Source: Thalassovita litoralis
Lineage (GTDB): Bacteria; Pseudomonadota; Alphaproteobacteria; Rhodobacterales; Rhodobacteraceae
Assembly (NCBI RefSeq): GCF_900182725.1
Contig: NZ_FXTO01000027.1
Location: 1-44,698, forward strand
Direction of reading: 5' to 3'
Length of the DNA stretch: 44,698 nucleotides
A program made the translations under genes and the position numbers. This document shows positions 26,037-33,603 of this stretch, in pieces. The notes beneath the pieces were generated by a model. The model saw only the letters and a list, made by a program, of their open reading frames with translations, had not been told where the DNA came from and made no database searches. Numbering within the stretch: position 1 is the stretch's first letter; each line of letters opens with the position of its first letter.

Positions 26037-26891
26037 TCAGGTAATCCGGAAGTAGTCCGGCCGCCCCGTTGGCCATGGATCCCCCCACAATTGCTGCCCA
26101 CCGTCGATGTTCAGAACTTCTCCGGTTACGAATTTCCCTGAATTCGCCGCCATATAGACAACCCCTTCAGCGACATCCCATTCGTCCCCGGCGTGCCGCA
26201 TCGGGTTGGAGTCCTGAAAGGTCGCAGAACCCTCCGGAGGGTAGTTCCCGAAACCGTTGCTTTCGCAGCAACCCGGCGCCACGCAGTTCACTCGGATACC
26301 GTGCGGGGCCCACTCCACCGCAACCGACTTGGACAGGTAAACTACCCCTGCCCGGGCCGCACAGGTATGCGCGATGCCGGGCATGCCGCGCCAGATATCG
26401 GCCACGATGTTGACGATGGAGCCCGATTGCTTGTTGGCAACCCAGTGGCGCGCCGTGGATTGCATCATCCACCACGTGCCGTTCAGGTTGGTGTCTATGA
26501 CCGCATTCCAGCCCTTTGGACTAAACTCCAACGCTGCTTGCGGAAACTGACCCCCAGCATTGTTCACCAATACGTCAATCGCCCCGAACTCCTGGTTCGT
26601 CTTGGCGACAAAATCCTCGACCTGCTCAGGCTCCCGGATGGTCATAGGCACAGCGAAAACTTCGCCCCCGAAACTTTCAAGGAACTCCTTGGCCAAAGCC
26701 AGTTTCTCTTCGTTGCGTCCATTGATCGCCAGATTGGCCCCGAGCCTTGCGAACAAGGTCGCAATTGCCAGCCCCAATCCGCCTCCGGCCCCGGTCACCA
26801 CAACGACTTTGCCGGTGAATAAACCGCTTGCGTAAACGGTTGCACGTTTTGATAGGTCCTCCCTCGAAGACCCAAACTGCGTCTTATTCAT
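26037..26891 (-). CDS. Short-chain dehydrogenase/reductase, 2,4-dienoyl-CoA reductase-like
   Basis: 284 aa from ATG 26891, chosen because GGGAGGAGGCGTC precedes it; an ATG at 26912 would place that site inside the gene. The NAD(P) loop is TGAGGGLGLAIA and NNAGGQFP follows; the usual Tyr-x3-Lys active site is replaced (CAARAGVVYLSKSVA), as in the 2,4-dienoyl-CoA reductase branch (DECR/FabG-like), which uses a different proton relay. PGCCESNGF and NIDGGQQLWG fit that branch. First gene of the 12-gene unit; a role in reducing a dienoyl-CoA intermediate is possible. Confidence 0.85.
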   Translation of the reverse strand: MNKTQFGSSREDLSKRATVYASGLFTGKVVVVTGAGGGLGLAIATLFARLGANLAINGRNEEKLALAKEFLESFGGEVFAVPMTIREPEQVEDFVAKTNQEFGAIDVLVNNAGGQFPQAALEFSPKGWNAVIDTNLNGTWWMMQSTARHWVANKQSGSIVNIVADIWRGMPGIAHTCAARAGVVYLSKSVAVEWAPHGIRVNCVAPGCCESNGFGNYPPEGSATFQDSNPMRHAGDEWDVAEGVVYMAANSGKFVTGEVLNIDGGQQLWGDPWPTGRPDYFRIT

Positions 26892-26929
26892 GACGCCTCC
26901 TCCCATTCCCATTAGGGGCAGCTGCCAGT

Positions 26930-26958
26930 AATCTAACGGGTGTTAGAAAATTGGTCAA
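26930..26958 (-). promoter_or_regulatory. Operator-promoter for the 12-gene importer/etf operon (26891-14499)
   Basis: On the minus strand, -35 TTGACC (26953-26958) and -10 TAGATT (26930-26935) are 17 bp apart. The operator TCTAACGGGTGTTAGA (26932-26947) has perfect 6-bp arms and covers the -10 and part of the spacer. The SDR start codon is 41 bp downstream. Confidence 0.75.
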
Positions 26959-26995
26959 GACAACTTTTCCCACCAGCCCCGCCCGTTATCTCCGA

Positions 26996-28162
26996 TCAGT
27001 AAGACTTTGGAAGTCCAAGGGCTTTTTCTGCTATGAACGACAGAAGCATCTGCGGTGTCACCGGTACGATGCGGAACAGCAGAGCTTCACGTACCAGTCG
27101 CTCCACGTGATATTCCTTAGCATATCCGAATCCGCCAAACGTAATTTGCGCGGCTTCGGTCGCCTCGACCGCGGCGTCGGCGGCCAAAAGCTTGGCGGCG
27201 TTCGCCTCGACGCCGCAGGGTTCTCCCGCATCGTAGAGGGCTGCAGCGTGCATCACCATGAGATTGGCAGATTCCACTCGCGCCCAGGCTTTGGCGAGTG
27301 GATGCTGAACACCCTGATTTTGGCCGATCGGGCGGTCAAAAATCACACGTTCGTTTGCATAATGCGCCGCTCGCGCCAGTGCGTTGCGCGCAATACCGAT
27401 GCATTCACCGGCCACCAGGATGCGTTCGGGATTCAACCCGTGCAAAATTTGCCTAAAGCCTTTGCCCTCCTCCCCGATCAGGTCCTCAGCCGGAATCGGC
27501 AATCCATCGATGAAGACTTCGTTCGAATCGACAGCCTTTCGACCCATCTTTTCGATCTCTCGCACGTCAACGAAATTTCGGTCGAGATCTGTATAGAACA
27601 GGCTCAGCCCTTCGGTCGGGCTGCTCACATCCTCTAGCCGCGTTGTTCTGGCCAGAAGCAACATCTTGTCCGCTACCTGCGCGGTAGAAATCCAGACTTT
27701 TTGTCCGTGCACGACATATCTGTCCCCCTGCCGCACCGCCATGGTCTTCAGCTTTGTGGTGTCTAACCCGGTCGTCGGTTCGGTTACGGCGAAACAGGCC
27801 TTTTCATCGCCTGCTATTAGAGGGCCAAGCATACGCGCGCGCTGCTCATCGGTCCCAAACTTCACCACCGGGTTGAGCCCGAAAATGTTCATGTGGATGG
27901 CCGAGGCTCCGCTTGCGCCGGCCCCCGACTCGGCAATTGCCTGCATCATTATGGTCGCCTCGGTGATCCCCAGACCCGCGCCGCCGACAGCTTCTGGCAT
28001 GGCGATACCTAGCCAGCCGCCATCGGCCATTGCCCTGTGCAGATCATGGGGAAAACCACCGTTGCGATCCCGATCCAGCCAATAGTCGTCGTCGAACCCT
28101 GCGCAAATCCGCAGAATCTGGTCGCGAATCTCTTGTTGGTCGGCGGTCAATCGAAATGTCAT
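26996..28162 (-). CDS. Acyl-CoA dehydrogenase
   Basis: 388 aa, complete acyl-CoA dehydrogenase: MPEAVGGAGLGITEATIM, ACFAVTEPTTGLDTTKL (the flavin segment with TTGLD in place of the usual GSD), VHGQKVWISTAQ, and a C-terminus ITFGGFGYAKEYHVERLVREA. It resembles the branch active on short or branched acyl-CoA. ATG overlaps the CoA-transferase stop as ATGA, so the two are translationally coupled. Electrons go to ETF. Confidence 0.92.
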   Translation of the reverse strand: MTFRLTADQQEIRDQILRICAGFDDDYWLDRDRNGGFPHDLHRAMADGGWLGIAMPEAVGGAGLGITEATIMMQAIAESGAGASGASAIHMNIFGLNPVVKFGTDEQRARMLGPLIAGDEKACFAVTEPTTGLDTTKLKTMAVRQGDRYVVHGQKVWISTAQVADKMLLLARTTRLEDVSSPTEGLSLFYTDLDRNFVDVREIEKMGRKAVDSNEVFIDGLPIPAEDLIGEEGKGFRQILHGLNPERILVAGECIGIARNALARAAHYANERVIFDRPIGQNQGVQHPLAKAWARVESANLMVMHAAALYDAGEPCGVEANAAKLLAADAAVEATEAAQITFGGFGYAKEYHVERLVREALLFRIVPVTPQMLLSFIAEKALGLPKSY

Positions 28163-29370
28163 AGCGCGCGCCCTCCCTCCAATCTTACGAGCCCAGCCTC
28201 ACATAGGGCAGCGATCCGCTCATCGTTAAAACCAAGATCACGCAGAATGCTTTGGCTGTCTGCGCTAGGCGGTCGTCCCAGCCAACGAAGCTGACCGGGC
28301 GTCGCGCTGAGATGAGGGACCGGACCAATGACCTGGGTCTGTTCGCCGTCGACCGACACGATGTCCCCACGATGGCGTATCTGCTCGTTCGTCATGATCT
28401 CTTCGACGCTCAACACACGCGAGGCAACCGCATCATGGCGGGCGAATACCGCTTCCACTTCCTTAGCCGTGTGCTGCGTGACGAAATCATTGATCGCGTC
28501 AAAGACCACCGTCATGTGCCGCGACATCTCGCCCAATGTCGCGAACCGCGGGTCATCGGCGAGGGCATCGCCTCCGACCGCCCGCAACAGGCGCTGCGCG
28601 GTTTCCGCGCTCCCTGCCGAAACGCTCAGCCACACCCCATCGGACGTTCGGAACATCCCCCCCGGAGCAAAGTCCATCGGCTGGCGCAGCCCATTGCGTC
28701 GCGGCGAGAGGTTCGCGCCAGTCAATGCGGGAACAGGATAATCCATCAACCGAAGCAGGGCCTCGAATACTGCAATATCGACGACCTGACCGCGTGCTAT
28801 CCCCTTTTCGCGAGCAAATAGCGCGATCATGATTCCCAAAGCGCCCATTAGCCCTGTCGTGCTGTCAGCCGCCGGAAAGCCGGGGTGCATCGGCGGCCCG
28901 TCGGGAAAACCGGTCAGATGCGCTAATCCACTCATGGCCTCCGCAGCACGCCCAAACGCTGGCAGGTCGCGCATCGGACCGTCCTGTCCGTAACCTGAAA
29001 CCCGCAAGACAACCAAGTCCGGGTTCCAATCGTGCAAGACGTCTGGCCCAACACCGGCACGTTCCAGCACACCCGGTCGGAAATTCTCGATCAGCACGTC
29101 GGCATCTTCGACCAACTTTCGCAGGATGTCCCGGCCCTCGTCGGACTTCCAGTCCAGACCTAGTGTTTTCTTGTTACGGCCCAAAGTCTTCCACCAGACG
29201 CCCACCCCATCCTCTGCCTTGGGTCCAAGGTCGCGCATCATATCCGTCCGGTTGGGGGCTTCGATCTTGATGACATCTGCACCAAAATCCGAGAGTAAAG
29301 CTGCCGCAAGTGGTCCGGCAATTACGTGACCAAGTTCTATAATCTTCAGTTGATCAAGGGGTCCAGACAT
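28159..29370 (-). CDS. CaiB/BaiF (class III) CoA-transferase
   Basis: 403 aa from ATG 29370 (MSGPLDQLK); a longer in-frame start would lie upstream of the promoter. Family III features: IELGHVIAGPLAAALLSDFG, IENFRPGVLERAGVG, GYGQDGP, and the probable catalytic Asp in FPAADSTTGLMG. It heads a two-gene unit with an acyl-CoA dehydrogenase, with its own operator 25 bp upstream of the start. A transferase plus dehydrogenase could load CoA onto an intermediate and oxidise it directly. Confidence 0.92.
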   Translation of the reverse strand: MSGPLDQLKIIELGHVIAGPLAAALLSDFGADVIKIEAPNRTDMMRDLGPKAEDGVGVWWKTLGRNKKTLGLDWKSDEGRDILRKLVEDADVLIENFRPGVLERAGVGPDVLHDWNPDLVVLRVSGYGQDGPMRDLPAFGRAAEAMSGLAHLTGFPDGPPMHPGFPAADSTTGLMGALGIMIALFAREKGIARGQVVDIAVFEALLRLMDYPVPALTGANLSPRRNGLRQPMDFAPGGMFRTSDGVWLSVSAGSAETAQRLLRAVGGDALADDPRFATLGEMSRHMTVVFDAINDFVTQHTAKEVEAVFARHDAVASRVLSVEEIMTNEQIRHRGDIVSVDGEQTQVIGPVPHLSATPGQLRWLGRPPSADSQSILRDLGFNDERIAALCEAGLVRLEGGRAL

Positions 29371-29392
29371 CTGCACTTTCGACTTTGCTAAT

Positions 29393-29420
29393 TTTCTAAT
29401 GGTTGTTCGATTCCTAGCAA
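29393..29420 (-). promoter_or_regulatory. Operator-promoter for the 29370-26996 unit
   Basis: The operator copy TCTAATGGTTGTTCGA (29395-29410) is the most degenerate of the five. On the minus strand -35 TTGCTA (29415-29420) and -10 TAGAAA (29393-29398) are 16 bp apart. Assigned mainly because it has the same layout and position as the better copies. Confidence 0.5.
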
Positions 29421-29493
29421 AGGCGAAGTCGGATCTCAAGATTCAAAGGTAATCACCTCCCCGAAAACGTAACCGCCCGGTTGTTACCATGGA

Positions 29494-29865
29494 TCAGTTC
29501 ATTGGCGTCCAGTTCCATGGAAGCGGTTCGTTGAGCGGGTTGGTCATGTGATTGTGGATGCGGTCGAGGATTTCGGCCAGCCAGGCTTGCCGATCGAGGC
29601 CGTTCATCTTGGCTGTCTCGACAAGAGACATCGCCCGGGACAGCGTTTCGCCACCGCTGTCGGAGCCTGCAAAAAGCCAGTTTTTTCGCCCGATGCTGAT
29701 CGGGCGCATGACGCGCTCGGCGGTGTTGTCGTCGATGCCGACGCGGCCATCTCCAAGGAAGAGCTCGAATGACGGCCAGCAGCTGAGACCATAGCGGAAG
29801 GCCTTCGCGAGATCGCCCTTGCCGGGAATGCGTAGCAGTTGGGCCTCGGTCCATGCCTTGAAGGC
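29494..29865 (-). pseudogene. IS66-family transposase C-terminal remnant
   Basis: The minus frame reads as the end of an IS66 TnpC: GKGDLAKAFRYGL, IDDNTAERVMRPI, GRKNWLFAGSDSGGE, SLVETAKMNGLD and the terminal NEPLPWNW. About 120 of ~500 residues remain, and a TAG at 29866-29868 stops the frame upstream. The last catalytic Glu region (DNTAERVMRP) is present but the rest of the DDE domain is gone, so it cannot act. It marks an old insertion at the edge of the catabolic cluster. Confidence 0.8.
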
Positions 29866-30009
29866 CTAGACCATGGAGCGGGAGTGCGCCTGGCCTGCTG
29901 CCAGCCGCAGTTCCGCTGTATTTCGTGCCCTCACGAATTATGGCCAGCCGTGCGTTCTTTCAGGCCTGCGGGACGAAGCGCTCGTCTTTGGCGGCACCGA
30001 AGTGATCAG
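29866..30009. other. Unassigned stretch between the IS66 remnant and the IS3-family element
   Basis: No open frame of recognisable family is seen here on either strand. It is probably further decayed insertion-sequence DNA. Confidence 0.3.
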
Positions 30010-30036
30010 CCCCACCTGAGTGGTCCGGTTTGATTG

Positions 30037-30807
30037 TTAGTGCATGACCGGTCTCGGGTCCATCGGGACGATGGTTTCCGGGGCGGGAGGGCGATAGCCC
30101 AAGGCACTATGTGGTCGTTTGGTATTGTAGTGGTTCCTCCATTGTTCGATCAGGATTTCCGCTTCCCGAAGGTTGTAAAAGACTTCTCCGTTGAGCAGTT
30201 CATCGCGGAACCTGGCATTGAAGCTTTCGCAGTAGCCGTTTTCCCAAGGTGACCCGGGCGCGATGTAAGCGGTCTTGGCGCCGACGGCCCTGATCCAATC
30301 TTGAACGGCCTCAGCCACGAACTCCGGGCCGTTGTCAGACCGGATGTAATCCGGCACACCCCGCATGATGAACAGGTCGCTCAAGGCATCGATCACGTCA
30401 CCCGAGTTCAGCTTGCGCTTCACCTTTATCGCCAGGCATTCCCGGCTGTGCTCGTCCAAGATGTTGAGCGTCCGGAAGACCTTTCCGTCCTCCGTCCGGC
30501 AGTGGACAAAGTCATAGCTCCAGACGTGGTTGCGATACTCAGGACGCAGCCGGACACAGGATCCGTCATTCAGCCAGAGCCGTCCCTTCTTCGGTTGCTT
30601 CATTGGCACTTTCAGCCCCTCTCGTCGCCATAGGCGCTCGACCCGCTTGTCGTTCACCTCCCAGCCCGCATCTCTCAGCAAAGCCGCGATCCGACGATAG
30701 CCGTAGCGGCCATACCGCCGCGCCAGCTCGATCATGTCCGCGACCAGACGCTCCTCATCGGCACGGCCTTGCGGCACCTTCCTCTGCGTGGATCGGTGCT
30801 GACCCAA
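30037..30807 (-). CDS. IS3-family transposase OrfB (DDE integrase domain)
   Basis: The catalytic transposase: an HTH-like N-terminal part (RRYGRYGYRRIAALL), then an rve integrase core with the DDE triad in SYDFVHC, RSDNGPEF and NGYCESFN; the last two acidic residues are 35 apart, the IS3 spacing, followed by YNTKRPHSALGY. The open frame extends upstream of the first ATG/GTG to about 30893 and overlaps the end of orfA in the -1 frame, so the functional enzyme is probably an OrfAB fusion made by frameshifting at 30894-30900. Confidence 0.92.
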   Translation of the reverse strand: MGQHRSTQRKVPQGRADEERLVADMIELARRYGRYGYRRIAALLRDAGWEVNDKRVERLWRREGLKVPMKQPKKGRLWLNDGSCVRLRPEYRNHVWSYDFVHCRTEDGKVFRTLNILDEHSRECLAIKVKRKLNSGDVIDALSDLFIMRGVPDYIRSDNGPEFVAEAVQDWIRAVGAKTAYIAPGSPWENGYCESFNARFRDELLNGEVFYNLREAEILIEQWRNHYNTKRPHSALGYRPPAPETIVPMDPRPVMH

Positions 30808-30884
30808 GACACGGCAGGCGCGTCTCTCGGACAGATGGAACCGGGTGCGAACGTGATCAATGCAGGCACGGCGGCGAGCGGGGC

Positions 30885-31163
30885 TCAGAAGTTTCCCTTT
30901 GCCGCCTCCGCCAGGATCAGCTTGTCCAAAGTCAGATCCGAAACGGCTTTTCTCAACCGTTCATTCTCTTTCTGGAGGCGCTTCAGTTCCCTGAGTTGGT
31001 CGGTTCCCATACCGCCGTATTGCTTGCGCCAGCGATAATAGGTCTGCTCAGTAATGCGAACCTCGCGGATCGCATCCACCCGCGCCATGCCTTGCCCGAC
31101 AAGCACTTCAACCTGCCGCAGCTTCGTGACAATCTCTTCCGGCTTGTGTCTCTTCGTAGCCAT
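30885..31163 (-). CDS. IS3-family OrfA (helix-turn-helix)
   Basis: 92 aa: an N-terminal HTH (EEIVTKLRQVEVLVGQG and AIREVRITEQTYYRWRKQYGG) followed by a leucine-zipper-like helix (LRELKRLQKENERLRKAV). OrfA binds the terminal repeats and limits transposition. Near its 3' end, a slippery heptamer A-AAG-GGA lies in frame a few codons before the stop. Confidence 0.9.
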   Translation of the reverse strand: MATKRHKPEEIVTKLRQVEVLVGQGMARVDAIREVRITEQTYYRWRKQYGGMGTDQLRELKRLQKENERLRKAVSDLTLDKLILAEAAKGNF

Positions 31164-31212
31164 CTTGGCCCTCCGTTTTCCTTAACATAACGGTGGACCA
31201 CTTCAGTGGGGG

Positions 31213-31456
31213 AGGACCAACCGCTCTTCTCCCTTTGTCTGAGTTGCATGACATGCTGGTCGCAGCTGTCGTCCCGTCCACAAAGGTCGCCGCCGATCTT
31301 TTCCCCCTAACCCGCCAAAGAACAGGGGTGGGCCATTCCTCACGGACCAAAAAGACCGGCGCCTGCCCCTCTCCGCTCACGCTTCGCCTTCGGTCTGGCC
31401 GGGCCTTGGCCAGCTGCCAGGTGACCATCATTGCTACACAAACAAGGAGAAGAGCT
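31213..31456 (+). other. Leader region upstream of the DUF736 gene
   Basis: No gene is seen here. The left end is the edge of the IS3 element, which may have replaced whatever lay upstream. A strong ribosome site (AAGGAG) lies 7 bases before the DUF736 ATG. No clear sigma-70 promoter was found by eye. Confidence 0.3.
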
Positions 31457-31795
31457 ATGACCACGAGCTGCATCAAATTCACCAGCGCCGACATCGAAAC
31501 CGCAAAGGGCGTCGGCTCCATCTCGACCCTGACCTTCGATCTCGACATCACGGTCGAACCCGTCGCGAGCACGAACCCTTTGGCCCCCGCGCACCGCGTC
31601 CTCGGCCGCTCCCCGCGCGGCAAGCTGGTTGAGTGCGGCGGCATCTGGAAGAAGCAGAACAAGGAGACCGGCGCCGACTACTTCACGCTGACCATCCGCG
31701 ACCACGGCTTCAACGCCAACCTCGGCAAGGCCGCGAACCAGGACGATCTGTCCCTGCAGGCCGTCATCCCCTGGGGTCCCAAAGACGCAGCGTGA
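31457..31795 (+). CDS. DUF736 family protein
   Basis: 112 aa starting at ATG 31457; the frame is open further upstream, but the ribosome site and family similarity begin here. The core (GIWKKQNKETGADYFTLTIRD and LSLQAVIPWG) matches the small DUF736 family common on alphaproteobacterial plasmids and conjugative elements, where it usually lies near replication or transfer genes. It has no known biochemical function. A perfect hairpin follows 7 bp after the stop. Confidence 0.8.
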   Translation: MTTSCIKFTSADIETAKGVGSISTLTFDLDITVEPVASTNPLAPAHRVLGRSPRGKLVECGGIWKKQNKETGADYFTLTIRDHGFNANLGKAANQDDLSLQAVIPWGPKDAA

Positions 31796-31802
31796 AGCAT
31801 AG

Positions 31803-31828
31803 AATCGGCTGGGGCTACCCAGCCGATT
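31803..31828 (+). terminator. Hairpin terminator after the DUF736 gene
   Basis: A perfect 11-bp stem, AATCGGCTGGG / CCCAGCCGATT, with a GCTA loop. The following sequence is only mildly T-rich (CTGTTTATCTT), so termination may be partial. Confidence 0.6.
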
Positions 31829-32288
31829 CCCGCTGTTTATCTTCCCTCTGGTAAGACTTGCTTATGTTTTAGAGTACCCTGGTGGATACGCTTGGCCGAA
31901 GTAAATGATTGCAGATCGGATCCAAGTTCGTGCTGACACATACTGCTTCCTTGTCTTGGTTTTCCGGCTTGCACAGGCGCGTCTATGCCTCGAGTTGGTT
32001 CCGTTTTGACAGCCGTGCAAAGATAGAAAAGGCAATAAAAACAAATAATTGCGACGGGAGAGACGCGAAGTCTAGGTCAACTTCTGATCTGCTGATGTCG
32101 AAAAAGTTCCCATATATTGGGCGGCCATCTTCCGCGATCACTACAATTTGTCGGAACATCTATGCCGGCAGGTGTCTCGGTGGAGTTCGAGCCATCGGGT
32201 GAAAATCGTTGTTAAGACTCATTTTTCCGTGTAGATGACAGTTTAAAGAGCGAAATCGCCGAAAAAGCGATATTTAGAGGGCAGGCAG
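31829..32288 (+). promoter_or_regulatory. Upstream control region of repABC
   Basis: A 460-bp gene-free, AT-richer region. It holds one copy of the repeat GTTTTGACAGCCGTGCAA (32003-32020), an AT-rich stretch just after it, and a candidate repA promoter TTGTTA-17-TAGATG (32209-32237). Between promoter and start lies an inverted repeat AAATCGC / GCGAT-ATTT (32253-32275) that could be an operator for RepA autoregulation. No ORF of known family is seen. Confidence 0.5.
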
Positions 32289-33500
32289 ATGCGAGAACGG
32301 TCTTTTACGGCTGATACGAAGGATCAATCCTTCGACGAGATCATCCTACAGCAAGGAGAGTTGATTTCCGACCGCCTCAATATGTTGCGTCAGGAACAGT
32401 ATCCTCCCGACGCTCAAAAAGGTCTACGTCAGTTTTCATTGGCCGAGGTTGCCTACTATCTCGGCGTGACGCAGTCGACCATTAAGAAGCTTCATCTCGA
32501 AGGCAAAGGTCCTGAACCTGAAACATCGTCGTCCGGGAGGCGCAGCTACTCGGCCGAGCAGATGCTGGAACTGAGAGCTTATCTCGACAAGCATGGCCGC
32601 CCCGGAAAACGCCGTTATGTCCCCTATCGGCAACCTGGCGAAGAACTGCACGTCGTGTCTGTCGTGAACTTCAAAGGGGGCTCGGGAAAGACCACTACCT
32701 CCGCTCACCTCGCGCAGCACTTGGCGTTGAAAGGGCATCGAGTTCTTGCGATCGACTTGGACCCTCAAGCGTCGTTCACAGCTTTGCACGGCATTCAGCC
32801 TGAACTCGACAACGTGCCTTCGCTCTACGAGACACTTCGGTATGATGACGAGCGCAAGCCGATCACAGAGGTGATCCGGCCAACAAATTTTCCCAACCTA
32901 GATATCGTTCCGGCAAGTCTCGAGCTTCAAGAGTACGAATACGATACCCCTGTTGCTTTGACGAGTAGCGATCCCCATGAGGGCCGTACCTTCTTCACTC
33001 GTATATCGAAGGCGCTTAGCGAGGTTGATGACCGCTATGACGTGGTTGTGATCGATTGCCCTCCTCAGCTGGGCTACCTCACACTCACTGCTCTCACGGC
33101 TTCTTCCTCGGTCATTGTGACGGTCCATCCTCAGATGCTGGACGTCATGTCGATGAGCCAATTTCTCCTGATGCTGGGCGGGATCATGAAGACGATCCGT
33201 GACGCTGGAGCGAACATGCGCCTGAAGTGGTTCCGTTACCTTGTAACGCGATTTGAACCAACGGACGGCCCCCAGAAGCAGATGGTTGGGTTCCTCCAGG
33301 CGATGTTTCCAAATCAGATGCTGTCGGCTCCTGTGCTAAAATCTACGGCGATCTCCGACGCTGGGATCACCAAACAGACGCTTTACGAAGTTGAGCGGTC
33401 TCAGTTCGTGCGGACTACTTACGACCGTGCAGTGACTTCGTTGAATGATGTGAACGACGAGATCGCCGAACTGATCCACAAGGCTTGGGGGCGTGAATGA
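32289..33500 (+). CDS. repA: Plasmid partitioning ATPase RepA (ParA type)
   Basis: 403 aa. An N-terminal MerR-like winged HTH (FSLAEVAYYLGVTQSTIKKL, about 49-70) precedes a ParA ATPase with deviant Walker A KGGSGKTTT (129-137), ALDPQ-like IDLDPQ (155-160) and Walker B VVVIDCPPQ. In repABC plasmids RepA and RepB segregate the plasmid, and RepA with RepB represses the operon from the promoter in front of repA. It is the first gene of repABC and precedes repB by about 100 bp that contain two repeats. Confidence 0.95.
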   Translation: MRERSFTADTKDQSFDEIILQQGELISDRLNMLRQEQYPPDAQKGLRQFSLAEVAYYLGVTQSTIKKLHLEGKGPEPETSSSGRRSYSAEQMLELRAYLDKHGRPGKRRYVPYRQPGEELHVVSVVNFKGGSGKTTTSAHLAQHLALKGHRVLAIDLDPQASFTALHGIQPELDNVPSLYETLRYDDERKPITEVIRPTNFPNLDIVPASLELQEYEYDTPVALTSSDPHEGRTFFTRISKALSEVDDRYDVVVIDCPPQLGYLTLTALTASSSVIVTVHPQMLDVMSMSQFLLMLGGIMKTIRDAGANMRLKWFRYLVTRFEPTDGPQKQMVGFLQAMFPNQMLSAPVLKSTAISDAGITKQTLYEVERSQFVRTTYDRAVTSLNDVNDEIAELIHKAWGRE

Positions 33501-33505
33501 ATGAG

Positions 33506-33548
33506 GTTTTGACAGCCGTGCAGAGAGCCAGTTTTGACAGCCGTGCAA
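33506..33548 (+). repeat. Two direct repeats between repA and repB, candidate partition sites
   Basis: GTTTTGACAGCCGTGCA occurs at 33506-33522 and 33531-33547, 25 bp apart, and a third identical copy is at 32003-32019. Each core is weakly dyad-symmetric (TTG-x3-G-x-C-x3-CAA where the last base fits). Their placement around repA fits centromere-like sites bound by RepB, or operator sites; the function is inferred. Confidence 0.55.
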
Positions 33549-33603
33549 CTGTCGAAATGCGCGCAGCGCGTAGGTTGGATTCTGACGAAAAGGAGATGGC
33601 TTG

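Larger units (their letters stand above)
30010..31212 (-). mobile_element. Complete IS3-family insertion sequence (~1.2 kb)
   Basis: The element carries orfA and orfB on the minus strand between imperfect terminal inverted repeats: CCCCACCTGAGTGGTCC at 30010-30026 and the complement of 31195-31212 (CCCCCACTGAAGTGGTCC). Exact ends are uncertain by a few bases and I could not identify a convincing target duplication. Both frames are open and the DDE residues are intact, so it may be active. It lies between the IS66 remnant and the DUF736 gene. Confidence 0.85.

Noticed and set aside
32003-33548. CRISPR array made of the GTTTTGACAGCCGTGCA repeats
   Set aside because: Only three copies, two 25 bp apart and one 1.5 kb away, short repeats and no cas genes.
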